Positions 9,319-17,819 are shown, counted from the stretch's first letter. The stretch is 64,000 nt of DNA from Aurantiacibacter atlanticus (GCF_001077815.2 NZ_CP011310.1:2604001-2668000); one strand, 5' to 3'. Notes: generated from the letters alone by a model not told the origin. A program made the numbers and translations.

Positions 9319-9482
9319 TCGCCTTGCAGGAGCGCGCCTTGGGGCAGCGCGTCGACCCACCGCCATGCACAGTGCAGGGTATCGCAGGAAAGCGGCAGCA
9401 ACAAATCCCGCTGCATCGGCAAGAGTCCTACTGGCACTTTGGCCCATTTCCCCCTACATAGAGTCCACAACAACAATTGCCC

Positions 9483-9498
9483 AAGGAGCACAACCATA
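9483..9498 (+). promoter_or_regulatory. Strong ribosome binding site with a non-canonical ATA start for infC
   Basis: AAGGAG at 9483-9488 is a near-perfect Shine-Dalgarno. Seven bases later lies ATA (9496-9498), in frame with IF-3; no ATG, GTG or TTG lies at the right distance. The next ATG (9520) has no ribosome binding site and would remove the usual basic N-terminus (PRPPRRS). IF-3 rejects non-standard starts, so infC genes are classically autoregulated through such codons (AUU in E. coli). Confidence 0.75.
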
Positions 9499-10038
9499 CC
9501 ACGTCCACCCCGCCGTTCGATGGCACCGCCGATTAAATCCGGCCCGAAATACGACAATCTCATCCAGTCCGACAAGGTCCGCGTCATCGATGGCGAAGGC
9601 GAAAACCTTGGCGTGATGTACACGAATGAAGCGATAGAGCAGGCCGCCGAAGCAGGTCTGAATCTCGTTGAGGTATCGCCAACCGCGAACCCGCCAGTGT
9701 GCAAGTTCCTTGATGTCGGCAAATATCGCTACGAGGCCCAGAAAAAGGCCAATGCGGCGCGCAAGACGCAGAAGACGCAAGACATCAAAGAAGTGAAGAT
9801 GCGTCCCAACATCGATACCCATGATTACGATGTGAAGATGCGCAATGTGAACAAGTTCATCGACAATGGCGACAAGGTGAAAGTCACCTTGCGTTTTCGC
9901 GGACGTGAAATGGCGCACCAACATCTGGGCATGGATCTGCTCAAACGCGTGCAGGACGACATGGCCGAAACCGCCAAGATCGAGGCATTCCCCCGTCTCG
10001 AAGGCCGCCAGATGCTGATGGTGCTGGCGCCCAAATAG
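9496..10038 (+). CDS. infC: Translation initiation factor IF-3, ATA start
   Basis: 180 residues if begun at the ATA at 9496, the normal length. The N-terminal domain has the IF-3 pattern (IQSDKVRVIDGEGENLGVM, AGLNLVEVSPTANPPVCKFLDVGKYRYE), a basic linker with KKANAARKTQKTQDIKEVKMRPNI, and a C-terminal domain with DNGDKVKVTLRFRGREMAHQHLG. It binds the 30S subunit, prevents premature 50S joining and checks start codons. The ribosome binding site decides the start (see the separate entry). A strong terminator follows at 10102, so the gene is apparently transcribed alone; rpmI/rplT are not next to it. Confidence 0.96.
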   Translation: MPRPPRRSMAPPIKSGPKYDNLIQSDKVRVIDGEGENLGVMYTNEAIEQAAEAGLNLVEVSPTANPPVCKFLDVGKYRYEAQKKANAARKTQKTQDIKEVKMRPNIDTHDYDVKMRNVNKFIDNGDKVKVTLRFRGREMAHQHLGMDLLKRVQDDMAETAKIEAFPRLEGRQMLMVLAPK

Positions 10039-10101
10039 GATTGCAATTGTGAATGGCTGGCCGGCACGCATGCCGCTGCCGCCTTGACTGGCAAGATTTT
10101 G

Positions 10102-10130
10102 AAGGGCGCGCCGCTGGGTGCGCCCTTTTT
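10102..10130 (+). terminator. Rho-independent terminator of infC
   Basis: AAGGGCGC (10102-10109) pairs perfectly with GCGCCCTT (10120-10127) across a ten-base loop and runs into a T-tract (10126-10130). It lies 63 bases after the infC stop. Confidence 0.85.
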
Positions 10131-10243
10131 GGTTGATGCCTGGACATTAGGATGCTGGCGGATAGTGCCGGTCTTCAATCCGCTATCTTCTGGCTACTGT
10201 GGCAAGAGGCGCACACAAGGCCCGCCTGGACTTTTGCAGCCGG

Positions 10244-11263
10244 TCAGCGCCGGACGTCGCGCCCGCCACGCTCGAAAGCAGCAAGGTCATCGCGGCTGAA
10301 CAGTGGCATGTCCCCGGGGAGACTATGTTCCAGCACCGCTAGTCCAAGCCCTGCCCGTGCCATTGACATGACATCGGCCCCTTCGAGATATCCGTGCAAC
10401 ACACCGGCTGCAAAGGCATCGCCTGTGCCGATCCGGTCGATTATGCCGGTCACGTCAATCTCTCCTGTCTGGGCGCTGTCCTCTGGCAAATCGACGCGGG
10501 CGGCGATGCGGTGGTGATCGACATCGATCACATGCCGCGCGGTGGAGGCGATCAGGCGCAAATTGGGAAAGGTATCGAACCCGGCCTGCGCTGCTTCTCG
10601 CCGTCGATCCGGCCCATCCCCTGAAAAGCGCTGTCCGGTCAGCAGGCTGATATCCTGGTGATTGCCAAACATGATATCGGCATTGGAGATGATCTCGGTC
10701 AGGATTTCCTTGGGATTGCCATCCCATGCAGCCCATAATTGCGGGCGGAAATTGCCGTCGAAACTAATCGGGATGCCAGCCGACCGTGCAATTTTCGCCA
10801 CTTCCATGACGGCATTTGCGCTATCCATGCCCAGCGCTGGCGTAATGCCCGATAAATGCAACAAACGTGCGCCATCAAGTGCGGCGGCAAAATCGAAATC
10901 CTCGGCCCTGGAACTGGCAAAGGTCGAACCTGCGCGATCATAGCTGATGGCCGATGCGCGAAGCCCCTGTCCCTGCTCCAGAAAGTAGAGGCCCATTCGT
11001 CCATCAGCATAGCTGACGAACCGCGTATCGACCCCGCGCGATGCCAGCGTGCCAAGTGCCAACCGCCCCAGCGGGTTATTGGCAACCCGGCTGATCATCA
11101 TGGTCGGATGGCCAAGATGCGCAAGGCCGGCGAGGACATTAGCTTCCGCGCCACCCACTTCAACATCCAGAGATTGTGCCTGGGCGATCATCTTGCGACC
11201 GGGCGGTGTCAGCCGCAGCAGCAGTTCACCAAATCCGACAACGGAGCCCGTCTCGCCCTTCAC
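10244..11263 (-). CDS. kdgK: PfkB-family sugar kinase, probably 2-keto-3-deoxygluconate kinase
   Basis: 339 residues, starting at GTG (11263). It has the ribokinase-fold signatures: N-terminal GFGELLLRLTPPG and VGGAEANVLAGLAHLGH (substrate site), and C-terminal DRIGTGDAFAAGVLHGYLEG with the catalytic Asp and the anion hole. The GELL(L/M)RL opening and GGAEANVA motif are those of KDG kinases, which phosphorylate 2-keto-3-deoxygluconate to KDPG for the Entner-Doudoroff pathway. There are no other uronate or ED genes beside it, though 6-phosphogluconolactonase is in the window at 60 kb. The substrate is therefore inferred from family resemblance. Confidence 0.85.
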   Translation of the reverse strand: MKGETGSVVGFGELLLRLTPPGRKMIAQAQSLDVEVGGAEANVLAGLAHLGHPTMMISRVANNPLGRLALGTLASRGVDTRFVSYADGRMGLYFLEQGQGLRASAISYDRAGSTFASSRAEDFDFAAALDGARLLHLSGITPALGMDSANAVMEVAKIARSAGIPISFDGNFRPQLWAAWDGNPKEILTEIISNADIMFGNHQDISLLTGQRFSGDGPDRRREAAQAGFDTFPNLRLIASTARHVIDVDHHRIAARVDLPEDSAQTGEIDVTGIIDRIGTGDAFAAGVLHGYLEGADVMSMARAGLGLAVLEHSLPGDMPLFSRDDLAAFERGGRDVRR

Positions 11264-11396
11264 TGGTCAAGCCGCCTGCAACAATGCAAATCTGCCAGAA
11301 TAACAGCTGAACCTTTCATCAATTCCATCCCCCAATATGGACTTTCCAGTATCGCGGACTGCAAAGCCTGTATAGCACAAGCTGACCCGGCAAAGA

Positions 11397-11774
11397 TCAG
11401 CCCTGCTGCCACAATTCCACCGGATTGCCGTCACAATCCGCGATCCGCGCAAAACTCCCTGCGCCTTCCATATCTTCGCGGTGCGTGGCATCAATTCCCG
11501 CACTTGCCAGCAGCGCCAGAAGCGGCTCCAGCCCTTCCACCCGCAAATTGAGCATCATCTGCCGGTCTTCCTGCCAGTAATCGGTATCGCGGGCGAAACC
11601 GGCAAAGACCATTGGCCCAGCCTCCTGCATCCACACCCATTCACCATCGGGCGTTGGCTGGCCGCTTTGCGTGGCTGCTATTCCCAGATGATCGCGATAC
11701 CACGCGGCCAGCCGGGCGGGATCTTCGGATCGGATAAACAAGCCGCCTATCCCCAGAACCTTGCCCTCTGCCAT
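11397..11774 (-). CDS. VOC-superfamily (glyoxalase/bleomycin-resistance fold) protein
   Basis: 125 residues forming one pair of beta-alpha-beta-beta-beta modules: GIGGLFIRSEDPARLAAWYRDHLGI at the start, and FARIADCDGNPVELWQ at the end with the usual metal-ligand Glu. Members bind a divalent metal and act on small molecules or bind them; the substrate is not predictable. It lies 58 bases from the divergent SLC13 permease start and 133 bases upstream of the KDG kinase on the same strand, so a shared transcript with that kinase is possible. Confidence 0.85.
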   Translation of the reverse strand: MAEGKVLGIGGLFIRSEDPARLAAWYRDHLGIAATQSGQPTPDGEWVWMQEAGPMVFAGFARDTDYWQEDRQMMLNLRVEGLEPLLALLASAGIDATHREDMEGAGSFARIADCDGNPVELWQQG

Positions 11775-11832
11775 TTATGCCTCCTTGCCCTGACCACGCG
11801 AATCCCTATCGTCAGCAGGGTATACCGGACGG

Positions 11833-13305
11833 ATGGGGAAAACACAGGGCATGGCGGCGCAAGGCAGTGTTCCACCGCGCATAACGGGGCGGAAGATCGG
11901 CTTTTGGCTGGGCCCGGCGCTATTTGCATTGACCGTGCTGTTGCCGGCGCCTGACGGCATGACGGCGCCTGCATGGAATACGGCCGGACTGGTTGGCTGG
12001 ATGGCAAGCTGGTGGATGACGCAGGCAGTCCCGCTCACCGCCACCGGCCTGCTTCCCTTCGTGGTATTGCCCTTTGCCAGTGCAGGAACCGCCCGCGAAG
12101 TAGCCAGCGATTATTACTCGCCGATCATTTTCCTTCTGCTTGGCGGCGCGTTTCTCGCCCTCGCCATCGAACGCACCGGGATGCACAAACGGCTCGCGTG
12201 CTGGATACTTGACCGGATTGGCGGGCGCGGTGGCAGCTTTGGCTTACTGCTCGGCTTCATGATAGCCGCGGCCATCCTTTCCAATATTATTTCCAACACC
12301 TCCACTACGCTGATCATGATGCCAATGGCGCTGGCGGTGCTGGCAGGCGGGACTGCGATGCGTCCTGATGGCTCTATCGACCAGTCCGGGCTTTCAGGCG
12401 CATTGCCGATGGGGCTGGCCTTTGCCGCCAGCATCGGTGGGCTAGGCACCATTATCGGATCACCCACCAATGCCATTGCCGTGGCACTGCTCCGCGATAT
12501 TTCCGGCATGGAGATTACCTTTGCCAAATGGGCGTCCTATGGCGTGCCAGTGGTGCTACTGGGCATCCCGCTGGCAGCTTTCATCATATCGCGGGTGCAG
12601 CGCATTTCCGATCATCCTTTCGATGTGAAGGCTGCGCGCGAAGCCATTGATCCGCACGGACCCTGGAGCGTGGCGGAACGGCGGTTGGTGCCGGTGATTG
12701 CGCTGACCTTCATCGCATGGATGTTGCGCGGGTTTGCCGCGCCCTATTTTCCTGAAGGTTCCTTAACCGATGGCACGGTGGCGATTGCCTCCAGCTTCGC
12801 ACTGTTCGTGCTGCCCGATGGCACGGGACGGCGCCTGCTGGAATGGCACGAAGCCAATCGCGCACCGTGGGATGTGCTGATGATGTTTGGCGGCGGACTT
12901 GCGTTGGCTGGCGCGATGACGCGCAGCGGGCTGGCAGACTGGCTTGGCAATGCTCTGCTGCCCCTGGCGACAGTTCCAGTTATCGTGATGGCAATAGCGA
13001 TGGTGGCGATGGTGGTGCTGATCACCGAATTTGCCAGCAATGTTGCCACCGCCAGCGGCATTATGCCGGTCGTCGCCAGCCTTGCGGTGGCGATGGGCGG
13101 CGATCCAGTGCTGCTCGCTCTTCCCGTGGCACTTGCAGCCAGCTGGGGCTTTGTGCTGCCTGCTGGCACCGGCCCAAACGCCATCGCATGGGCCACAGGC
13201 CGCATTGCGCTGCCACGCCTGATCAAGGCAGGGCTTGTGCTGGATTTTGCAGGAGTTTTCCTGATCGTAGGTGTTGTCTTCGCGCTTGCGCCAATCCTTG
13301 GCTGA
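11833..13305 (+). CDS. SLC13/DASS-family sodium:dicarboxylate or divalent anion symporter
   Basis: 490 residues, almost entirely membrane segments (about 11-12). DASS signatures: WWMTQAVPLTATGLLPFVVLP near residue 60, the hairpin motif SNTSTTLIMMPMALA around 155 (the SNT sodium-site motif), GGLGTIIGSPTNAIAV near 205, and the second half SNVATASGIMPVVASLA and LPAGTGPNAIAWATG (the second SNT-like and GTxPN motifs). It should import C4-dicarboxylates, citrate or a similar anion with Na+. Start could be 11833 or the ATG at 11851; neither has a clear ribosome site. No neighbour fixes the substrate. Confidence 0.9.
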   Translation: MGKTQGMAAQGSVPPRITGRKIGFWLGPALFALTVLLPAPDGMTAPAWNTAGLVGWMASWWMTQAVPLTATGLLPFVVLPFASAGTAREVASDYYSPIIFLLLGGAFLALAIERTGMHKRLACWILDRIGGRGGSFGLLLGFMIAAAILSNIISNTSTTLIMMPMALAVLAGGTAMRPDGSIDQSGLSGALPMGLAFAASIGGLGTIIGSPTNAIAVALLRDISGMEITFAKWASYGVPVVLLGIPLAAFIISRVQRISDHPFDVKAAREAIDPHGPWSVAERRLVPVIALTFIAWMLRGFAAPYFPEGSLTDGTVAIASSFALFVLPDGTGRRLLEWHEANRAPWDVLMMFGGGLALAGAMTRSGLADWLGNALLPLATVPVIVMAIAMVAMVVLITEFASNVATASGIMPVVASLAVAMGGDPVLLALPVALAASWGFVLPAGTGPNAIAWATGRIALPRLIKAGLVLDFAGVFLIVGVVFALAPILG

Positions 13306-13316
13306 GGCTTGCGGGA

Positions 13317-13453
13317 ATCGCTGCAGCGATCTAATTACCGATGTAACCAGATTGCCGGTGTAGTTGCGTTCCTGCGGAGGTTAGGAACGGGTGGCCCGGA
13401 ACTCCTGCCTTTCCCCTGCCTTCCTAGGGGTGAGAACCTTTGTGAAGGAAGGA
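13317..13453 (+). promoter_or_regulatory. Structured mRNA leader with a possible Shine-Dalgarno-sequestering pseudoknot
   Basis: Before the sulfur amino acid enzyme gene there are: a 14-base palindrome ATCGCTGCAGCGAT (13317-13330); a hairpin GTTCCT/AGGAAC (13368-13373 with 13383-13388); and a hairpin CCCCT/AGGGG (13413-13417 with 13426-13430). The eight-base loop of the last hairpin holds CCTTCCT (13419-13425), the exact complement of AGGAAGG (13446-13452), which is the ribosome binding site. Loop-to-SD pairing would make an H-type pseudoknot and block translation, as SAM-II and preQ1 riboswitches do. I could not match it to a known riboswitch consensus, so the ligand is unknown. Confidence 0.5.
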
Positions 13454-13460
13454 TGCCATC

Positions 13461-14795
13461 ATGGCCGACAATTCAAAGAATGATCCGCTTGGCGCTGTCA
13501 CCACCCCCACCCCGCGCCGCAAGCCCAAGCCCGAAATCACTATTATCGGCGGGCGAGAACTGAAGCCGTCCACGCTGATGATGGGCCATGGTTATGATCC
13601 GGCCCTTTCCGAAGGATCGCTAAAGGCGCCGATCTTCCTTACCAGCACATTCGCTTTTGAAAGTGCAGCGGCTGGCAAGCGCCATTTCGAAGGCATCACC
13701 GGCAAGCGCGAAGGCGGCGCCGAAGGGCTTGTCTATTCCCGTTTCAACGGGCCAAACCAGGAAATCCTTGAAGACCGGCTGGCGATCTGGGACGGGGCGG
13801 AAGAAGCCTTGTGCTTTTCCAGCGGCATGACCGCGATTGCGGTATTGATACTGGCAGCCTGCAATGCGGGCGACGTGATCGTCCACTCCGGCCCGCTTTA
13901 CGCGGCATCTGAAGGGTTTGTTGCCAAGGTCATGGCGAAATATGGCGTCACCTATATCGCCTTTCCCGCCGGCGCGAGCCGCGAAAAGCTGGACGAGGTG
14001 ATGCAGGAAGCCAAGGCCAGGGCGAAAGAACAGGGCGGCGAAGTGCCGCTCATCTACCTCGAAAGCCCCGGCAACCCGACCAATGCTCTGGTCGATATCG
14101 AAGCGGTCAAGGCCGCGCGCGATGCGCATTTTGATCCTGCCCGCTGCCCCATCGCCATTGACAACACTTTTCTTGGCCCATTGTGGCAGCGCCCGCTGGA
14201 ACATGGGGCAGATCTGGTAATCTATTCACTGACCAAATATGTCGGCGGGCATTCCGATCTGGTGGCAGGCAGCGTTTCAGGCGCCAAGAAATGGATCGAT
14301 GCGATCCGCGCATTGCGCAACACCATGGGCGGAATTGCCGATCCCAACACCGCATGGATGTTGCTGCGGAGCCTCGAAACGGTGGAATTGCGGATGCAGC
14401 GCGCGGGTGAGAATGCGGCCAAGGTCTGCGCCATGCTGAAAAGCCATCCCAAGATCGAAGGCCTTGGCTATCTCGGCATGATCGAGGATGCACGCCAGCA
14501 GGACATTTATGATCGCCATTGCCTTGGCGCCGGCTCCACCTTCTCCGCCTTCATTAAGGGGGGCGAGGTAGAATGTTTCCGTTTCCTCGATGCGCTCAAG
14601 GTGGCCAAGCTGGCCGTCAGCCTTGGTGGTACAGAAACGCTGGCCAGTCATCCCGCCAGCATGACACACCTGTCCGTCGCCGAAAGTCGCCGTGCCGAAT
14701 TGGGCATTTCGGATAATCTGGTGCGAATTTCGATCGGTATTGAAGACCCGGACGATCTGATCGCCGATTTCGAGCAGGCGCTGGAAGCCGTCTGA
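13461..14795 (+). CDS. PLP-dependent Cys/Met-metabolism enzyme (cystathionine gamma-synthase / methionine gamma-lyase type)
   Basis: 444 residues, fold type I PLP enzyme. Motifs: VYSRFNGPNQEILEDRLA, the SSGMTAI cofactor loop, ESPGNPTN, AIDNTF and the Schiff-base lysine in SLTKYVGGHSD (Lys259). The long N-terminal tail (about 50 residues, proline/lysine-rich) and the inserts around 80 are typical of the sphingomonad cystathionine gamma-synthase family proteins, which are not classical MetB. Possible reactions are gamma-replacement on an activated homoserine (methionine synthesis) or gamma-elimination of methionine. The structured leader upstream argues for regulation by a sulfur metabolite, which is inference. 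The exact activity is open. Confidence 0.85.
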   Translation: MADNSKNDPLGAVTTPTPRRKPKPEITIIGGRELKPSTLMMGHGYDPALSEGSLKAPIFLTSTFAFESAAAGKRHFEGITGKREGGAEGLVYSRFNGPNQEILEDRLAIWDGAEEALCFSSGMTAIAVLILAACNAGDVIVHSGPLYAASEGFVAKVMAKYGVTYIAFPAGASREKLDEVMQEAKARAKEQGGEVPLIYLESPGNPTNALVDIEAVKAARDAHFDPARCPIAIDNTFLGPLWQRPLEHGADLVIYSLTKYVGGHSDLVAGSVSGAKKWIDAIRALRNTMGGIADPNTAWMLLRSLETVELRMQRAGENAAKVCAMLKSHPKIEGLGYLGMIEDARQQDIYDRHCLGAGSTFSAFIKGGEVECFRFLDALKVAKLAVSLGGTETLASHPASMTHLSVAESRRAELGISDNLVRISIGIEDPDDLIADFEQALEAV

Positions 14796-14873
14796 CAGCG
14801 CGATTGTGACCAAGTTCCAAACGCCGCTTGCCCCAAGCCCTTCCAGACAGCTAAGGGAAAGGTCGAGCGGCTT

Positions 14874-15836
14874 ATGGGCCGGAAAACAGCAAATATGGAC
14901 GGAAACAACGTGATCCGGAAAATCGGTCTTCTGCTTGGTGTCGCAGCTTGCGGCGCACTCGTAACCTCTTGCGGCGGGGACGACGATGACCCCACTCCAA
15001 CACCGACAGGCAGCAGCACGCCAACGCCATCGCCCACCTCGTCTGAACTCAGTCTCACAGCAGATTTCACCGCGAGCAGTGGCAATGCTAATTATATCTA
15101 CGCATTCTTCACGCCCGATACCGGCGGGACCGAGGTCTTCAACGGCGGCAGCCGGATCAATGGCAACGGCGTTATCGAATTCGTCGCATCGCCCGATAGC
15201 GCCAGCTTCATTTTCCCCGACCTCAGCGAGGCGGCTGTGTTTGGCGCTGCCGAATTCGTCAGCGTTTCGGCCACGCAACGGTTTTACCAGATGGGCACCG
15301 CTGCATTGACCATGTTCCTTCCGGATGAGGAAGTGATGCGCGTTACCTATGATCTGGACGATCAGCCCTTTACCAGAAATTCTGTGGAAGGCACCTTGCG
15401 CAGCCGCCGTTCCGCGATCTTCTTCAGCCCCGTCACCACCACTACCGATATCGCTTCTACGCTGACTTATAGCGGCGATATAGACGTGGCAGGCGGCGAT
15501 CCGGGCGTTACGGCTGCGGACACGGTTTCAGCACCGCAGACCACCTTCACCGTCACCCCGGGGACTGACGACACGATAAGCGGCACCATTGCCATTTTCG
15601 AGACGGTCGCTTCCACTCAGACACAAATTGCATCGTTTGAGATCAGCGCCAAGGTGGGCGCCGGGGGGACTTTTGACGGCGCGATCAGTGATACGACCTA
15701 TGCGCTCACCGGCAATTATGTGGGTGCGCTTGCAGGCGATGACCGCGAAGAAGTGTTCATTATCTTCTCTGCAATCGACAGCGATCCCGACGATGATGAT
15801 GACCGCGTATTTGTCGGCAGCTATATCGGCAATTAG
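14874..15836 (+). CDS. Lipoprotein of unknown function with a Pro/Thr linker
   Basis: 320 residues from the ATG at 14874; ATG 14895 or GTG 14910 are alternatives, since all keep the signal peptide. The lipobox is LVTSC, followed by GGDDDD and a TPTPTGSSTPTPSPTSS linker, then a beta-rich globular part of about 260 residues with many Asp, Ser, Thr and repeated SGTI/TFDGAISDTTYAL strands. This resembles extracytoplasmic beta-barrel-like or transferrin-binding-like domains, but I do not recognise a family. It ends with a run of Asp residues before VFVGSYIGN. It likely sits in the outer membrane. Confidence 0.8.
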   Translation: MGRKTANMDGNNVIRKIGLLLGVAACGALVTSCGGDDDDPTPTPTGSSTPTPSPTSSELSLTADFTASSGNANYIYAFFTPDTGGTEVFNGGSRINGNGVIEFVASPDSASFIFPDLSEAAVFGAAEFVSVSATQRFYQMGTAALTMFLPDEEVMRVTYDLDDQPFTRNSVEGTLRSRRSAIFFSPVTTTTDIASTLTYSGDIDVAGGDPGVTAADTVSAPQTTFTVTPGTDDTISGTIAIFETVASTQTQIASFEISAKVGAGGTFDGAISDTTYALTGNYVGALAGDDREEVFIIFSAIDSDPDDDDDRVFVGSYIGN

Positions 15837-15867
15837 TAACTGCGTGACGAGGTTGCTGTCTCAGCTT

Positions 15868-15885
15868 TGCCGCATGCTTGCGGCA
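15868..15885. terminator. Small hairpin between convergent genes, possible terminator
   Basis: TGCCGCA (15868-15874) and TGCGGCA (15879-15885) form a perfect seven-base stem with a four-base loop, 32 bases after the lipoprotein stop and 79 bases beyond the stop of the opposing META gene. Neither side has a T-run, so termination efficiency is doubtful. Confidence 0.35.
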
Positions 15886-15963
15886 TCCGTCGCATAACCA
15901 CATTCCGTGGTGATTATCGGATGGAGGTAATAGCCTTCATTGGAATGGAGACGATTGCCGTAA

Positions 15964-16605
15964 TCACTCAGCCCCGGGCGGCGGCGGCGGCCGCGGTGAA
16001 AGCACCGGCGGTGGTGGCGGAGTTGCACCAATTCGCAAAGGAACCGCAGAGGGTCGAATTTGCAGCGGCTCGGCATTTCGTGCCGCCTCAACCTCGCGCT
16101 CGCCCTCAGCGCGCTCCGCTTCTTCCATTGCGTCGGTCCAGCGAATGAACTGGCCGACTGTCCCAAGTGACTGCGCTTCGAGGTGATTTTCATCCAGTAG
16201 CCGCAGGATAGCGCCTCCATGGGCGATCTTTCTGTAAGCTTGGATTGCTGGCGTATCCATGCACCCTGCCAGCGTCGATGTCATCATGCGCTCTCCAGTA
16301 ACTGGATCGGCTTCACCACTGTAATTCCAGTAATTGCATCCATCACGGCCTGCGACGATTTCGCCGCTTTGCACGGTCACGCTCATGCGCTCTGCGGATA
16401 CATCCTCGCCATTGATAGTGAGTAAACGCCAGGTGCCGCGTTCAGGCCCATCAAACCAACCGCGCCAGTCAGGCCCATGCACACCCGCCAGCCCCAGCAT
16501 TACGGAACCCATCGCCAACAGCAAGGCAGGCAAAATCAGCCGGACAGTCCATTTTTCAAAAGAACCGCCCCTATTGGGTCGTGTAGGCCGGTTCAGCCGC
16601 GCCAC
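15964..16605 (-). CDS. Membrane-anchored META/HslJ-domain protein with a proline-rich tail
   Basis: 213 residues. A transmembrane anchor (about 22-45, LILPALLLAMGSVMLGLAG) follows a basic N-terminus. Next comes a META-like domain (about 55-160): WRLLTINGEDVSAERMSVTVQSGEIVAGRDGCNYWNYSG, with GCMDTPAI and a final strand ending FIRWTDA. The gene ends with a charged helix and a tail rich in proline (PPPPPVLSPRPPPPP). META domains occur in heat-inducible and surface proteins; the role here is unknown. Its first 13 bases overlap the end of the upstream J-domain gene, so the two are translationally linked. Confidence 0.75.
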   Translation of the reverse strand: MARLNRPTRPNRGGSFEKWTVRLILPALLLAMGSVMLGLAGVHGPDWRGWFDGPERGTWRLLTINGEDVSAERMSVTVQSGEIVAGRDGCNYWNYSGEADPVTGERMMTSTLAGCMDTPAIQAYRKIAHGGAILRLLDENHLEAQSLGTVGQFIRWTDAMEEAERAEGEREVEAARNAEPLQIRPSAVPLRIGATPPPPPVLSPRPPPPPGAE

Positions 16606-17123
16606 TCGCGCCGTTCCTCGGCCGATTTCAATATCTCATAGGACAGTTGCAGCTTTTGAAACTCTGCTGCTGCGTCGGCATCGCCGGGCTTTACATCGGG
16701 GTGGACCTTTTTCGCACGGGCGCGCCATTCGCGCTTGATCGCATCAAAATCGGCATCGGCTTCCAGCTCGAATACCTCGAGTGCGCGCATTTCATCTGCC
16801 GAGCGTGATCCATCACCGCTGCCGCCCCAACCATAATGCTGCGCTTCTGCATAACCGGCGTTTTCGGCCTGTTCGGATTTCGCGCGGCGGGCGGCCTCTT
16901 CCTTGTCCAGCCCTTCGAAATAATCCCAACCCTTATTGTATTCAGCCGCGTGCTTTTCGCAGAAATACCAGCGGTCCTTGCTGTTGGGGCTCTTGGGAGC
17001 GGGGCATTTACCCGGCTGATCACATCCGTGGCGGTCGCACAGGCGCACCTCCACCGTATCACGGCTTGATCCATATCCACGCCAGCGCGGGAATCCCCAA
17101 TCGGAAGAGCGGCGCGCAGCCAT
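16593..17123 (-). CDS. J-domain protein with an N-terminal cysteine cluster
   Basis: 176 residues. The C-terminal 65 residues are a J domain: ALEVFELEADADFDAIKREWRARAKKVHPDVKPGD with an intact HPD (141-143), followed by AAAEFQKLQLSYEIL. The N-terminal part holds Cys29, Cys34, Cys40 and Cys55 with His58 (CEKH), a plausible zinc site. J domains stimulate Hsp70 ATPase; this one is of the small sphingomonad DnaJ-like type and is not the main DnaJ. It overlaps the META gene downstream by 13 bases. The client is unknown. Confidence 0.88.
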   Translation of the reverse strand: MAARRSSDWGFPRWRGYGSSRDTVEVRLCDRHGCDQPGKCPAPKSPNSKDRWYFCEKHAAEYNKGWDYFEGLDKEEAARRAKSEQAENAGYAEAQHYGWGGSGDGSRSADEMRALEVFELEADADFDAIKREWRARAKKVHPDVKPGDADAAAEFQKLQLSYEILKSAEERREWRG

Positions 17124-17215
17124 CAGTAAATGTCAAACAAGGTCAGCATTGCGCTCCTATAGGGGCATAGATCCGCTTCGTGAACCAGCCAGTTTATGGG
17201 TCAGCAAAACCAGCA

Positions 17216-17243
17216 GGGCGCGGCGGTGGAAACCGCCGCGCCC
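17216..17243 (-). terminator. Strong GC hairpin downstream of the tol-pal operon
   Basis: GGGCGCGGCGGT (17216-17227) and ACCGCCGCGCCC (17232-17243) form a perfect 12-base stem with a four-base loop. It lies 60 bases past the pal stop, the position of the operon terminator. Reading leftward on the minus strand the next bases are CTGCTGGTTTTGC, only a short T-run, so it may instead protect the 3' end of the mRNA. A 35-codon plus-strand reading frame (17196-17303) crosses it. Confidence 0.55.
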
Positions 17244-17303
17244 GATATGAACCGGCCAGCCATCGCAAAGCTGAGTCCGGCGCTGGTTGATCTGATCGAA
17301 TAA

Positions 17304-17819
17304 TCAGCGGCTGATCATCACCGTTACGGAACGGCGGTTGCGCGCCCATGCAGATTCATCCGATCCGGTCGCAATCGGCCGTTCCTCGCCATAGCTGACG
17401 GTGCGCAGACGGTTTTCCGGCACGCCCAGGCTGACGAGATAATTCTTGGCGGAGTTGGCACGGCGTTCACCCAGCGCGAGGTTGTAATCGCGTGTGCCGC
17501 GTTCATCAGCATGGCCTTCGACCGTGGCGGTGGAACTGTTATATTGCAGCATATATTCTGCCTGACGGCGAAGCGCGGCCATGTCTTCATTGTCGATGTT
17601 ATAGCGATCGGTCTCGAAGTAAATCGTGTCTGCGCCAGACATGGCAGAAGCGAAATGCGCCTGCGATCCGGGCGGATTGCTTACCGGTGCGGGCGCAGGT
17701 GTCGGCGTCGGTGTTGAAACATCTGCCGGTGGCGGCGGCGTGGTGACGGGCGGCTCTTTCTTGCAGGCGCTGAGCGCAAGAGCGCTGGAAATTGTCAAAG
17801 CAATAACAATGCGATTCAT
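17304..17819 (-). CDS. pal: Peptidoglycan-associated lipoprotein Pal
   Basis: 171 residues. Lipoprotein signal with LSAC (Cys19), then a short PPPP/TPTPAP linker, then an OmpA-like peptidoglycan-binding domain (about 60-170): IYFETDRYNIDNEDMAALRRQ, VEGHADERGTRDYNLALGERRANSAKNYL and TVSYGEERPI, with the DAP-contacting Asp/Arg pattern. It links the outer membrane to peptidoglycan and to TolB. It is the last gene of ybgC-tolQRAB-pal, separated from tolB by 70 bases. Confidence 0.97.
   Translation of the reverse strand: MNRIVIALTISSALALSACKKEPPVTTPPPPADVSTPTPTPAPAPVSNPPGSQAHFASAMSGADTIYFETDRYNIDNEDMAALRRQAEYMLQYNSSTATVEGHADERGTRDYNLALGERRANSAKNYLVSLGVPENRLRTVSYGEERPIATGSDESAWARNRRSVTVMISR

Noticed and set aside
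9297-9722. Minus-strand frame ending QGDYAVVSA between pdeM and infC
   Set aside because: It overlaps both genes antisense and has no ribosome site; the end reads like protein but I cannot support it.
17196-17303. 35-codon plus-strand frame MGQQNQQGAAVE...
   Set aside because: No ribosome site; it covers a 12-base-pair hairpin that better explains the sequence as the tol-pal operon end.
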